DNA of 6,821 bases. Source: UBA1756 sp045627805 (GTDB taxonomy: Bacteria; Bacteroidota; Bacteroidia; Bacteroidales; WCHB1-69). Positions 1 through 6,671 of this stretch are shown one piece after another. Each line of letters starts with the position of its first letter. Positions within the stretch are counted from its first letter, which is position 1. A program made the position numbers and the translations under genes. Under the pieces are notes generated by a model that was given only the letters and a program-made list of their open reading frames with translations, did no database searches and was not told where the DNA came from. The stretch covers positions 1-6,821 of the forward strand of contig JAZQOJ010000038.1 of NCBI GenBank assembly GCA_045627805.1, read 5' to 3'.

Positions 1-768
1 TTTTCGGAAATCATTCCCAAGACTATCGGCTCCACGCACTGGAAAGGGCTTATGGGCTTTACTGTCAAGACGATACGCATCCTGATAGTGTTGATGTATC
101 CTTTGGTTTTGTTGGTGAAGGGAGTGGGCCGTCTGGTCAACCGCAAGGGTCCCGAGGCGGTGGTGAGCCGCGAGGAAGTGCTGGCGATGGTGAATGCCGG
201 CGAGGAGGAAGGCGTGATAGAGGAAGACGAGAACAAAATCATCCGCAACATCATCAAGCTCGACAACGTGAAGGCCTCCGACGTGATGACGCCGCGCGTG
301 GTGGCGGCCATCGCCCCCGAGAAAATGACCCTGCGCGAGTATTACGACAGCGACCACTACGACCACTTCTCGCGAATCCCCGTCTATGCCGAATCTCCCG
401 AATACATCACGGGATACGTGCTCCGCGACGACGCTCTTGAGGATCTGGCCGAAGACAACTTCTCCATCACGCTGGGCAGCATCAAGCGCGAGCTGCCTTT
501 CTTCAGTGAGGAAACCTCCATCAGCGACATTTGGGAGGCAATGCTGAACCAGAAATCTCAAATCGCCTTGATCGTGGATGAGTACGGCTGTTTCCAGGGC
601 ATTCTGACTCTGGAGGACATTATTGAAACCGTTTTCGGCTTGGAAATCATTGACGAGAGCGACGAGGTGGCTGATATGCAGCAGTATGCCCGCGAACGCT
701 GGCAGCAGCGCCAGAAACGCTACAACAAGAAATCGGTTCGTCAGGAAACTCCGAAATCCAATAATTAA
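1..768 (+). CDS. CNNM/CBS-domain transporter-like protein (hemolysin/CorC-type), 5' truncated
   Basis: The frame is open from base 1, so the gene begins before the window; the ATG at 52 is internal. The first visible residues, SEIIPKTIG, match the conserved end of the CNNM (DUF21) membrane domain, followed by a last hydrophobic segment (about fragment residues 22-45). A cytoplasmic linker rich in Glu (SREEVLAMVNAGEEEGVI) leads to two CBS domains; the DVMTPR motif marks the first and QIALIVDEYGCFQGILTLED the second. The protein ends in a basic tail (ARERWQQRQKRYNKK) without the C-terminal CorC/HlyC domain of longer relatives. Family members are inner-membrane proteins linked to Mg2+/divalent cation transport, with CBS domains sensing nucleotides; the old 'hemolysin' name is not evidence of toxicity. 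The GldE gliding paralogue is an alternative I cannot exclude. It probably shares a transcript with the gene ten bases downstream. Family call is firm; substrate is inference. Confidence 0.93.
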   Translation, partial: FSEIIPKTIGSTHWKGLMGFTVKTIRILIVLMYPLVLLVKGVGRLVNRKGPEAVVSREEVLAMVNAGEEEGVIEEDENKIIRNIIKLDNVKASDVMTPRVVAAIAPEKMTLREYYDSDHYDHFSRIPVYAESPEYITGYVLRDDALEDLAEDNFSITLGSIKRELPFFSEETSISDIWEAMLNQKSQIALIVDEYGCFQGILTLEDIIETVFGLEIIDESDEVADMQQYARERWQQRQKRYNKKSVRQETPKSNN

Positions 769-778
769 TAGTTTGTAA

Positions 779-1972
779 ATGAAAAGATTGCGCATTGTGT
801 ACTGCTGCGTGTGGCTGTTCGCCTTTTGGGGCAACGGTGTGGCGCAAAACGAGAACGAGGAGTGCTTTGCCGCCTGGACTTTCGACGTGGCACAAGATTG
901 GATGTACTATTATGGAATGACTTTTGCCGCCGACTGGAGCTATTTCCCGACGGCGACGCTGTATGCCAATGGCTCCTACGGCTCATCGCAGTTCGCCACT
1001 TACACCTCCGACGGCTATTTCACCCAGATGATCAAGACCGACTGGGTAGGCACCACGTTGGGCGATCCTCGCAGTGAGCCGTTCGACGGTTACTGTCTGG
1101 GATTCAAACACCCCTCTTCGGCGCGGAGAAGTTTCGTTATCGCTTGTCCCACCACTCTGTATAGCAACTTGAAACTTCGTTTCGCCGCGACACGTTCCAA
1201 CACGGGATTCAAGAAAATGTCGTTCGCGTGGAGCTTGACGGGGCAGGCCAACAGTTTCCAGAACATTTCCTCGAAGCCCTGCGACGCACTCTCCTTTCAG
1301 GTTTTTGAAATGAATATGTCAACCTTTCCGCAACTGGAAAACCAGCCGATGATTTACTTGCGCGTCACCATCGACAGCATCGGCTCGTCGGCCTACCAGG
1401 GAAATATCAAGTTTGACAACATCTGCCTGATCGGCGACAAGTGCACCGAAACGCTCACCCTTTACGACTCCATCTACAGCGGAGATCCGTACACTCGCTA
1501 TGGATTTGACTTCGAGTCGGTGGAGGGCGACGGAGACTATGTTTTCCAGCGCCGCGTTCACTTTGATTATGCCTGCGATTCGTTGTATGTGTTGAATTTG
1601 CACATCACCGACACCACGACCGTGATTCCCGTTGACACTACCGGCAACAGTACGACTGACACTACTGGCAATAATCCGACTGACACTGCTGCGAATTTCA
1701 TTTCCGAAATGAATTTCGACAACCTTGTCAGCGTTTATCCGAATCCGTTTAGTGACATTTTGTATGTGGAACCTGCTGAGGAACAGTTTTTTAGACGTAT
1801 CATCGTGTGCAATAGCATTGGTATGAAAATGGAGGATGAGGTATTGTCGGTTGGCTCGTCTGGCATTTCAAATGGGATTTTCTTGACGAATGACTGGAAA
1901 CCGGGGATCTATTTCGTGCATTGCTTTCTTACGAATGGGATTTCGGTGGTGAAGAAGTTGGTGAAGTGGTAA
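779..1972 (+). CDS. T9SS type A sorting-domain secreted beta-sandwich protein
   Basis: The 397-residue protein begins with a signal peptide (residues 1-22, predicted cut VA|Q23). Residues about 28-220 form a beta-rich domain whose core (LRFAATRSNTGFKKMSFAW, then FDNICLIGD) resembles the 'RTSTGF...DNI' sandwich domain common in Bacteroidota T9SS cargo. Residues about 225-277 end in CDSLYVLNLHI, a single degenerate copy of the 'GCDS-hydrophobic' module often repeated in such proteins. A linker (278-306) holds eight-residue Asp/Thr repeats. The C-terminal domain (about 310-397) has YPNP at 320-323, WKPGIYFV near 373-380 and a final KKLVKW, matching the T9SS type A sorting signal (Por_Secre_tail), normally removed on transfer to the cell surface. 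No enzymatic motif is visible, so binding or adhesion is inference. The start follows the previous stop by ten bases in an A/T-rich context, and no promoter is seen between them. Confidence 0.88.
   Translation: MKRLRIVYCCVWLFAFWGNGVAQNENEECFAAWTFDVAQDWMYYYGMTFAADWSYFPTATLYANGSYGSSQFATYTSDGYFTQMIKTDWVGTTLGDPRSEPFDGYCLGFKHPSSARRSFVIACPTTLYSNLKLRFAATRSNTGFKKMSFAWSLTGQANSFQNISSKPCDALSFQVFEMNMSTFPQLENQPMIYLRVTIDSIGSSAYQGNIKFDNICLIGDKCTETLTLYDSIYSGDPYTRYGFDFESVEGDGDYVFQRRVHFDYACDSLYVLNLHITDTTTVIPVDTTGNSTTDTTGNNPTDTAANFISEMNFDNLVSVYPNPFSDILYVEPAEEQFFRRIIVCNSIGMKMEDEVLSVGSSGISNGIFLTNDWKPGIYFVHCFLTNGISVVKKLVKW
1633..1692 (+). repeat. 24-bp tandem repeat encoding Asp/Thr linker
   Basis: Units begin at 1633, 1657 and 1681 with TGACACT. 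The first two are close copies, and the third decays after about 12 bases. They encode DTTGNSTT, DTTGNNPT and DTAAN. The period is a multiple of three, so copy-number change would lengthen or shorten the linker between the beta-sandwich region and the T9SS sorting domain without a frameshift. Confidence 0.8.
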
Positions 1973-1976
1973 GTTT

Positions 1977-1996
1977 CGGTTAAGCGGTTAAACGGT
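1977..1996 (-). repeat. Repeat module B (AACCG-type), short copy
   Basis: Three CGGTT-type units spaced eight bases apart. On the minus strand this reads ACCGTTTAACCGCTTAACCG and matches 18 of 20 bases with 6699-6718. It begins four bases after the stop codon of the T9SS gene. Confidence 0.65.
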
Positions 1997-2106
1997 GATG
2001 CGCTGATGCGGGGGAAAGGAAGTGTTGGAGCAGGAATGGTCCGGCTGGCGCACCGCAGCGTTAGGGATTGCAGCACATTTATGAGCGGTATGGCTGAAAC
2101 GGGTGA

Positions 2107-2142
2107 AATGGACGAAGGGGCGAAAAGAAGAAGGGACGAAGG
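2107..2142 (-). repeat. Repeat module A (TTCGTCC-type)
   Basis: On the + strand, AATGGACGAAGGG (2107-2119) and AAGGGACGAAGG (2131-2142) flank a GCGAAAAGAAG spacer. Both correspond to the reverse complement of TTCGTCCCTTCGTCCATT at 6641-6658, where they are fused without the spacer. Confidence 0.55.
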
Positions 2143-2164
2143 CGGACTGGGCTGGCGGGGCACT

Positions 2165-2219
2165 GAGCGAAATTAGTGCGGAAAGCCCGACGGCGACCAC
2201 CGGGAGCCGGAACGCCCAA
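2165..2219 (-). repeat. Repeat module C, copy 1 (inverted relative to copy 2)
   Basis: These 55 bases match the reverse complement of 6725-6779 with one mismatch (CCCGG against CCCGC in the minus-strand reading). Beyond 2165 on the low-coordinate side, similarity continues in decayed form for about 17 bases (minus strand AGTGCCCCGCCAGCCCA against ATCGCGCTGCCGGCCCA). The module is GC-rich and can form only short stems, such as CGGC/GCCG. Confidence 0.85.
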
Positions 2220-2330
2220 GAAAGAGGAAAGAAAAAAAATGGAACCGAAAGGGGAGGCGAGTTTCCGCAGCCGATTTTGTTTGAGGCGGAACGGGAGCAC
2301 ACGCTACGACAATCATTAATCAATCACAAT

Positions 2331-3920
2331 ATGAAAAAGATTCTTGCGGTAATTCTTTCATTATCAATTACATCCTTGTTCGCTCAGGTGGATTGGGAGT
2401 ACGAAATCAATGGTATGGAATGCACAACGGTGACGGTTGGAAAGCGGGCTTCGGCCGACGGGAGCGTGATGTCGTCGCACTCCGACGATAGCGGTCGCAG
2501 CCGTACCAACATCAAGGTGGAACCCGCGGCCGACCACGCCGCCGGCGAGATGCAGAAACTCTACAAGCGCAAGGCCGCGCCCGCCGATGCGGCCCCGATG
2601 CCGAGTTACTGCTACGAGCTCACGGGCGAGATTCCGCAGGTGGCGCACACTTACCAGTACCTCAACACTGCCTATCCCTGTATGAACGAGCATCAGTTGG
2701 CGATTGGCGAGTCAACGTTTGGTGGCCGCTCCGAGCTGAAGTCCGACGTGGGAATGATCGACTGTCCGATGTTGTGCGCTTTGATGCTCCAGCGTTGCAA
2801 AACGGCGCGCGAGGCCATCCGCACCGCGGGCGAGTTGTTGAAGGCGTACGGCTGGATTGACGGCGGCGAATGCCTGACCATTGCCGACAAGAACGAGGTG
2901 TGGCACTTGGAGATTGTGGGACCCGGCAAGGGAAAGATGGGCGCGGTTTGGGTAGCGCAGCGTGTGCCCGACGACCATATCGCGGTGAATGCCAACGCTT
3001 CCACCATCCGAGAGATCAACCTGAAGGACAAGGACCATTTTATGGCATCCGACAATGTGTACAGCGTTGCGGAGGAGAACGGCTGGTACGACAAGAAGAC
3101 CGAGCCATTCCGCTTTGCTTACGCCTACGCTCCCGAAAGCCGGCAGATGCTGGCTTGCCGCCGCCGCGAGTGGCGCGTCTTCGACCTGCTTGCGCCGTCG
3201 CTCAAACTCGATCCGAATATGGAGAACTATCCCTTCTCGGTGAAGCCCGACTCGCTGGTGAAGCTGTCGGATATGGTGCGCGTTTTCCAGGATTACTACG
3301 AGGGGACGGAGTACGATATGCGCAAGAATATCACTGTCGCCGACAAGGACGGCAAGATGGTGATGTCGCCGCTGGCCAATCCGTTTATGAAGGCCGACGA
3401 GTTGAAGTTGCACAAGGTGAACGGCGGCTGGCACGCGCACGGCGAGCGCAACATCGCGGTGTGGTTCACTGTTTACGCCACCATTCTGCAATGCCGCGCC
3501 GACCTGCCCGACGAAGTGGGCGCGCTCTGCTGGTTCTGCCTCGACAACGCCGCCTCCTCCATCTATGTGCCGATTTACGCCAACGTTTCCGACCTTCCGA
3601 AAGAGTACCAGACTTGCGGCCGGGAGACCGGCTTCAGCCGCGATGCCGCCTGGTGGGGATTCAACCGCTTGGGCACCATCGCTGCCAAGCGCTGGGGCGA
3701 TATGCGCCGCTATGTTGATGCCGCCTGGAAGCCGATGCAGAAGCAGTTCTTCGACGACCAGCCCGCCACCGAACGGCAGGCGGTGGAACTCCTGCGCACC
3801 GACCGTGCCGCCGCGCTCCGCTTCCTCACCCAATACACCTCCGAACAGTGCTCAAAAGCATTGCAAAAGGCGTGGGATACCGGCGATTTGATATGGACCA
3901 AGTTCGACGGCGCGTGGTAA
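2331..3920 (+). CDS. Exported C69 family peptidase (dipeptidase type)
   Basis: The 529-residue product starts MKKILAVILS, a typical signal peptide with a predicted cut at FA|Q19. In-frame codons reach back to an ATG at 2103, but that stretch is encoded by intergenic repeats and would bury the signal peptide, so 2331 is preferred. Cys31 in ECTTVTVGKRASADGS matches the N-terminal-nucleophile Cys motif of peptidase family C69 (PepD-like, Pfam Peptidase_C69). NEHQLAIGESTFGGR (119-133) and AVNANASTIREI (218-229) are further family motifs. Family members hydrolyse dipeptides and related short peptides. Its lack of a T9SS tail or lipobox suggests a periplasmic enzyme, perhaps for peptide nutrition or peptidoglycan-peptide turnover; the substrate is inference. 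Length is normal for the family and no catalytic residue appears lost. It follows a 358-base repeat-filled gap, so it is probably transcribed separately from the preceding gene. Confidence 0.92.
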   Translation: MKKILAVILSLSITSLFAQVDWEYEINGMECTTVTVGKRASADGSVMSSHSDDSGRSRTNIKVEPAADHAAGEMQKLYKRKAAPADAAPMPSYCYELTGEIPQVAHTYQYLNTAYPCMNEHQLAIGESTFGGRSELKSDVGMIDCPMLCALMLQRCKTAREAIRTAGELLKAYGWIDGGECLTIADKNEVWHLEIVGPGKGKMGAVWVAQRVPDDHIAVNANASTIREINLKDKDHFMASDNVYSVAEENGWYDKKTEPFRFAYAYAPESRQMLACRRREWRVFDLLAPSLKLDPNMENYPFSVKPDSLVKLSDMVRVFQDYYEGTEYDMRKNITVADKDGKMVMSPLANPFMKADELKLHKVNGGWHAHGERNIAVWFTVYATILQCRADLPDEVGALCWFCLDNAASSIYVPIYANVSDLPKEYQTCGRETGFSRDAAWWGFNRLGTIAAKRWGDMRRYVDAAWKPMQKQFFDDQPATERQAVELLRTDRAAALRFLTQYTSEQCSKALQKAWDTGDLIWTKFDGAW

Positions 3921-3972
3921 TCCGACTTATTCACACCCACTTGTTGATTTTTTTTGTAACAAAATCCGAAAA

Positions 3973-4005
3973 TCTGCGTTATAAGCAAAATATTATGTAA
4001 ATTTG
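3973..4005 (+). promoter_or_regulatory. Likely Bacteroidota-type promoter for the small basic protein and propeller gene
   Basis: TAAATTTG at 3998-4005 fits the Bacteroidota -7 consensus TAnnTTTG exactly. The -33 partner (consensus TTTG) is only TCTG at 3973-3976, with 21-base spacing. Transcription would start near 4010, leaving a very short leader before the ATG at 4020, or about 17-20 bases before the in-frame ATG at 4029. The surrounding gap is strongly AT-rich. Confidence 0.45.
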
Positions 4006-4019
4006 CACCGTCAAAAAAA

Positions 4020-4274
4020 ATGCGCAATATGAAATTTAGCAAGCTTCTGGTCTATCTTTTGTTCTTTACTTTCTGCATACCTACGGCTATGTCGATGACT
4101 TCGTGTGAGCCATCTTACCGTAATATGAAGAAGTTCACCTCGAAAAAGAAAAGAGCTTCCAGCAAACGCAAGAAGTCTTACAGCAAGCAACGCCGCATCA
4201 AGCAACGCGCATCGCGCCCCATCAACACGAGCTATGTGATGAAGACCAAGCGCAGACATTCCTATCATTACTAA
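4020..4274 (+). CDS. Small polybasic exported protein, possible lipoprotein
   Basis: I do not recognise a family. The 84-residue product has a hydrophobic segment (about 9-26) after a basic start, then MTSC with Cys29, which could be a relaxed lipobox; otherwise it is a plain signal peptide or membrane anchor. From residue 37 onward, 20 of 48 residues are Lys or Arg and none is acidic, with Ser and Tyr scattered between and a HSYHY end. The residues after Cys29 (EPSY) lack the acidic cluster that drives surface exposure of many Bacteroidota lipoproteins, so a periplasm-facing site is more likely. Such a tail could bind anionic LPS, peptidoglycan or nucleic acid; that is inference. An in-frame ATG at 4029 is an alternative start that keeps the whole signal. 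The stop lies four bases before the next start, so translation with the propeller gene is probably coupled. Confidence 0.75.
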   Translation: MRNMKFSKLLVYLLFFTFCIPTAMSMTSCEPSYRNMKKFTSKKKRASSKRKKSYSKQRRIKQRASRPINTSYVMKTKRRHSYHY

Positions 4275-4278
4275 TGCT

Positions 4279-6534
4279 ATGTCCGTCCGCTTTGCCCGCT
4301 GGGCTCTCGCGATGCTTCTGGGGCTGGGCGCTCTGACATCATTTTCCCAAGTTTATCATCAATACGGCTTTGCCCGTTCCCAAAATGTGGCTGTCCAGAA
4401 TATGGCTGGACAGCCACAGCTTTTGTCTTGGGCGGGCGGTATGAACTCGGTCCGCTTCGCCTCCATCGACCTTGACAACGATGGGGTAGGGGACCTTGTC
4501 GCTTTTGAAAAGCACGGCACCCGGCTGCTCCCTTTTTTGTGCGTTGAAGAGCCCGACACGCTGCGCTACCTTTTCGCGCCGCAGTTCGTTGACCGTTTCC
4601 CTGAATTGCACGACTGGACCATCATCAAGGATTACGATGGTGATGGACGAGCCGACATTTTCACATACGGGCTGGCCGGGATTACCGTTTACCACAACGA
4701 GACCGACGCCGCTGGCCTGCGGTTCTCGCTCGTGACCGAGCGCTTGCAGTCGTTCTACTATCAGGATTCGTCGAACCTCTACACCTCTCCCGATGATTAT
4801 CTGGTGATCGAGGATTTGGATGGCGATGGCGATTTGGATATATTGAATTTCTGGATATTAGGAAAATACGTTCATTATCATCGCAACTATTCAATGGAAT
4901 TGTATGGCGATGCGGCTCATTTCGCTTTCCGCTTGGAAGACGAGTGCTGGGGCCATTTCGAGGAAGGTGGCGAAGACAACTCCATCGTGCTTAATAGCAG
5001 TTGTGGAAGCCGCAAGGAACCTTTGCGCCACGTGGGCTCCAGCTTGTTCGCTCGCGATTTCACTGGGAACGGGCTCCCCGACCTGGTGTTGGGCGACATC
5101 GATTACCCCAATCTGATACTCTTGCGTAATGGCGGAACGCTTGACGACGCGCACATCGTGGCGTTGGACACTCTTTTCCCCAATGCGGACCAGCCCGTAT
5201 GGCTCTATTCTATGCCCGCCGTCAACTTCATTGATATTGATGGAGATGGTGTTGATGAAATCCTCGCTTCCCCTTCCGATCCGTCGCTCACCAAATCACA
5301 AGACCACCATAGCGTTTGGATGTATCGTTTTAATCCGGAAACCATTGGCTATGAGCGTGTTGCCGATGATTTCCTGCAAGGCGAAATGGTGGATGTAGGA
5401 AGTGGCGCGCATCCCGTCTTTTATGATTGGGATGGTGATGGCCTGTACGACCTGTTCGTTTCAAATTACGGCGCTTACGATTCTTCCAGATTGGTGAACG
5501 GCTTCCTCACCTCTTATTATTCCGCTTCCATTTCGTACTACAAAAATGTGGGTAGTGCCAACGCCCCTGCTTTCCGCTTGCAGACTCCCGATTTCGGTCA
5601 ACTCAAGCAGTTGGGGCTCACTGCTTTGCATCCCGCTTTTGGCGATTTGACTGGCGATGGCGTCCCTGATCTGCTTTGTGGCGTGGAGAATGGGCGCGTT
5701 TTGTTTTTCCGCAATTTGTCGTCGGCTGGCGAACTTCCTTTCTTTGCAAATCCGGTTTCGTTGCAGAATGTTGATGTGCAGTCGTTCGCGACGCCACAAC
5801 TGTTCGATTTGGATAATGACGGCCGTCAGGATTTGCTTGTGGGCAATCGCAGGGGGCGCATCGCCTACTACCGAAATGTGTCGGGCGGTTCGTCTCCGGA
5901 ATTCCAGTGGGTCACCGATACGTTGGGCGGGGTGGATGTCCGCGATGCGGAATGGTCGTTTTTCGGTCATTCGGTGCCTTTTTTCTTCCGGACGCAGTCG
6001 GGTGAGGCGCGGCTTCTTTGTGGAAATGAGCGGGGAACTGTTTTCTGTTATGATCACATTGATGGCAATCTGGCAGGAAGTTTCCATTTCGTGGAATCCG
6101 CTTTCGCGCAGGAAACGGATGGCGGCGTGTGCCCAGTTTGTGAAGGAATACGCTCTGCTCCAGCACTTTGCGATTGGAATGATGATGGCTATCCGGATTT
6201 GGTAGTGGGAAATTATGCGGGTGGGCTGACTGCCTATGCTGGCATCGCGCCGCTTCCTGTGGGCTATACATATATATCTAAGGACGATATTTTCAAATTG
6301 TATCCCAATCCGGCGGCCAACCTTTGTCATTTGCGGCCAGAAAATCCGGGCGGAGGTTCCGTTGTTATGCGCGTTATGGATGCGAAAGGTGCGGTAATGC
6401 TTGCCCGCTGCTTTGCTCATTCCCCCATTGATGACTTTGTTTTTGATGTATCATCTTGGAAATCAGGTATTTATTTTGTTGCTTTGCAGTCCGCTTCTGG
6501 CTGTCAGGTGAAGAAACTCGTGGTTGCGCACTGA
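4279..6534 (+). CDS. FG-GAP/VCBS repeat beta-propeller protein with T9SS type A sorting domain
   Basis: The 751-residue protein has a signal peptide (predicted cut SFS|Q24). Nine D-x-D-x-D-G-type calcium loops of FG-GAP/VCBS repeats start at residues 64, 118, 179, 260, 319, 383, 456, 510 and 632; most are followed by (D)L(L/V)(V/F)G and an aromatic-rich strand such as VLFFRN or IAYYRN. A stretch at about 561-597 (LLCGNERGTVFCYD) looks like a tenth blade that has lost the calcium loop. Residues 672-751 form the T9SS type A sorting domain, with LYPNP at 674-678, SSWKSGIYFVAL near 725-736 and a KKLVVAH end. The architecture predicts a calcium-stabilised extracellular propeller for surface attachment, adhesion or glycan/protein binding; no catalytic motif is visible. 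Opening residues (WAGGMNSVRFASIDLDNDG) match the usual start of this T9SS propeller class. It follows the small basic gene by four bases. Confidence 0.93.
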   Translation: MSVRFARWALAMLLGLGALTSFSQVYHQYGFARSQNVAVQNMAGQPQLLSWAGGMNSVRFASIDLDNDGVGDLVAFEKHGTRLLPFLCVEEPDTLRYLFAPQFVDRFPELHDWTIIKDYDGDGRADIFTYGLAGITVYHNETDAAGLRFSLVTERLQSFYYQDSSNLYTSPDDYLVIEDLDGDGDLDILNFWILGKYVHYHRNYSMELYGDAAHFAFRLEDECWGHFEEGGEDNSIVLNSSCGSRKEPLRHVGSSLFARDFTGNGLPDLVLGDIDYPNLILLRNGGTLDDAHIVALDTLFPNADQPVWLYSMPAVNFIDIDGDGVDEILASPSDPSLTKSQDHHSVWMYRFNPETIGYERVADDFLQGEMVDVGSGAHPVFYDWDGDGLYDLFVSNYGAYDSSRLVNGFLTSYYSASISYYKNVGSANAPAFRLQTPDFGQLKQLGLTALHPAFGDLTGDGVPDLLCGVENGRVLFFRNLSSAGELPFFANPVSLQNVDVQSFATPQLFDLDNDGRQDLLVGNRRGRIAYYRNVSGGSSPEFQWVTDTLGGVDVRDAEWSFFGHSVPFFFRTQSGEARLLCGNERGTVFCYDHIDGNLAGSFHFVESAFAQETDGGVCPVCEGIRSAPALCDWNDDGYPDLVVGNYAGGLTAYAGIAPLPVGYTYISKDDIFKLYPNPAANLCHLRPENPGGGSVVMRVMDAKGAVMLARCFAHSPIDDFVFDVSSWKSGIYFVALQSASGCQVKKLVVAH
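4386..4418 (+). repeat. Perfect 13-bp inverted repeat inside the propeller gene
   Basis: TGTGGCTGTCCAG (4386-4398) and CTGGACAGCCACA (4406-4418) are exact reverse complements around a seven-base loop, AATATGG. The RNA would form a strong hairpin about 107 bases after the start codon, followed by GCTTTTG (4419-4425), a weak T tract. The region encodes residues 36-47. Confidence 0.85.
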
Positions 6535-6564
6535 TTTGTGCTTCCGCTACTCTTCCGCCTGCGG

Positions 6565-6617
6565 CGCGCAATCGGAAATGCGCGGGAAATTGATAGGAAC
6601 TTTTCTTTTTCATTTTG
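6565..6617 (+). terminator. Possible terminator of the propeller transcript
   Basis: CGCGCA (6565-6570) and TGCGCG (6579-6584) can pair around an eight-base loop, 31 bases after the stop codon. A T-rich stretch (6601-6617) follows, but it starts 16 bases after the stem, so this is not a canonical intrinsic terminator. Confidence 0.25.
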
Positions 6618-6640
6618 CTGCAAAATGCACCCTTTGTCCA

Positions 6641-6658
6641 TTCGTCCCTTCGTCCATT
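6641..6658 (+). repeat. Repeat module A (TTCGTCC-type), second site
   Basis: TTCGTCCCTTCGTCCATT, preceded by a similar TTTGTCCA at 6633-6640. This gives three TNGTCC-type words about ten bases apart. It matches the reverse complement of the split motifs at 2107-2142. Confidence 0.6.
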
Positions 6659-6671
6659 AACCCTTTCGACC

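Larger units (their letters stand above)
1973..2330. other. 358-base intergenic region built of mosaic repeat modules
   Basis: No credible gene lies here on either strand. Short frames on both strands are low-complexity, rich in Lys/Glu/Gly on one strand and Ser/Pro/Phe on the other. In order it holds CGGTTAA-type repeats starting four bases after the upstream stop (1977-1996), a degenerate GC-rich piece at 2043-2076, two GGACGAAGGG-type motifs (2107-2142), and a 55-base module (2165-2219) that recurs inverted near the window end. A purine-rich stretch (2218-2265) and an AT-rich leader before the ATG at 2331 follow. I found no convincing TAnnTTTG promoter box before that ATG; the TTTG motifs at 2276-2283 lack a good partner. 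Confidence 0.75.

Noticed and set aside
2870..3718. Plus-strand open frame of 282 residues in another frame
   Set aside because: It is an Arg-rich off-frame translation of the C69 gene, lacking any family signature.
2712..3833. Minus-strand open frame of 373 residues
   Set aside because: It lies wholly inside the well-supported C69 peptidase gene and its composition (His/Val/Gly/Ala rich) is that of an antisense shadow of GC-rich codons. No domain is recognisable.
3941..3970. Intrinsic terminator after the C69 peptidase (T run at 3948-3955 and TTTTG/CAAAA pairing)
   Set aside because: The only stem is five A/T-rich pairs formed by the T run itself; there is no GC stem before the T tract.
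5461..6420. Minus-strand open frame of 319 residues
   Set aside because: It is antisense to the FG-GAP propeller gene, with no recognisable motif. The sense frame has nine repeats and a sorting domain.
6611..6627. Palindrome CATTTTGC-T-GCAAAATG as an operator
   Set aside because: It is short and AT-rich with a one-base centre, located after a gene with no following promoter. Chance is plausible.
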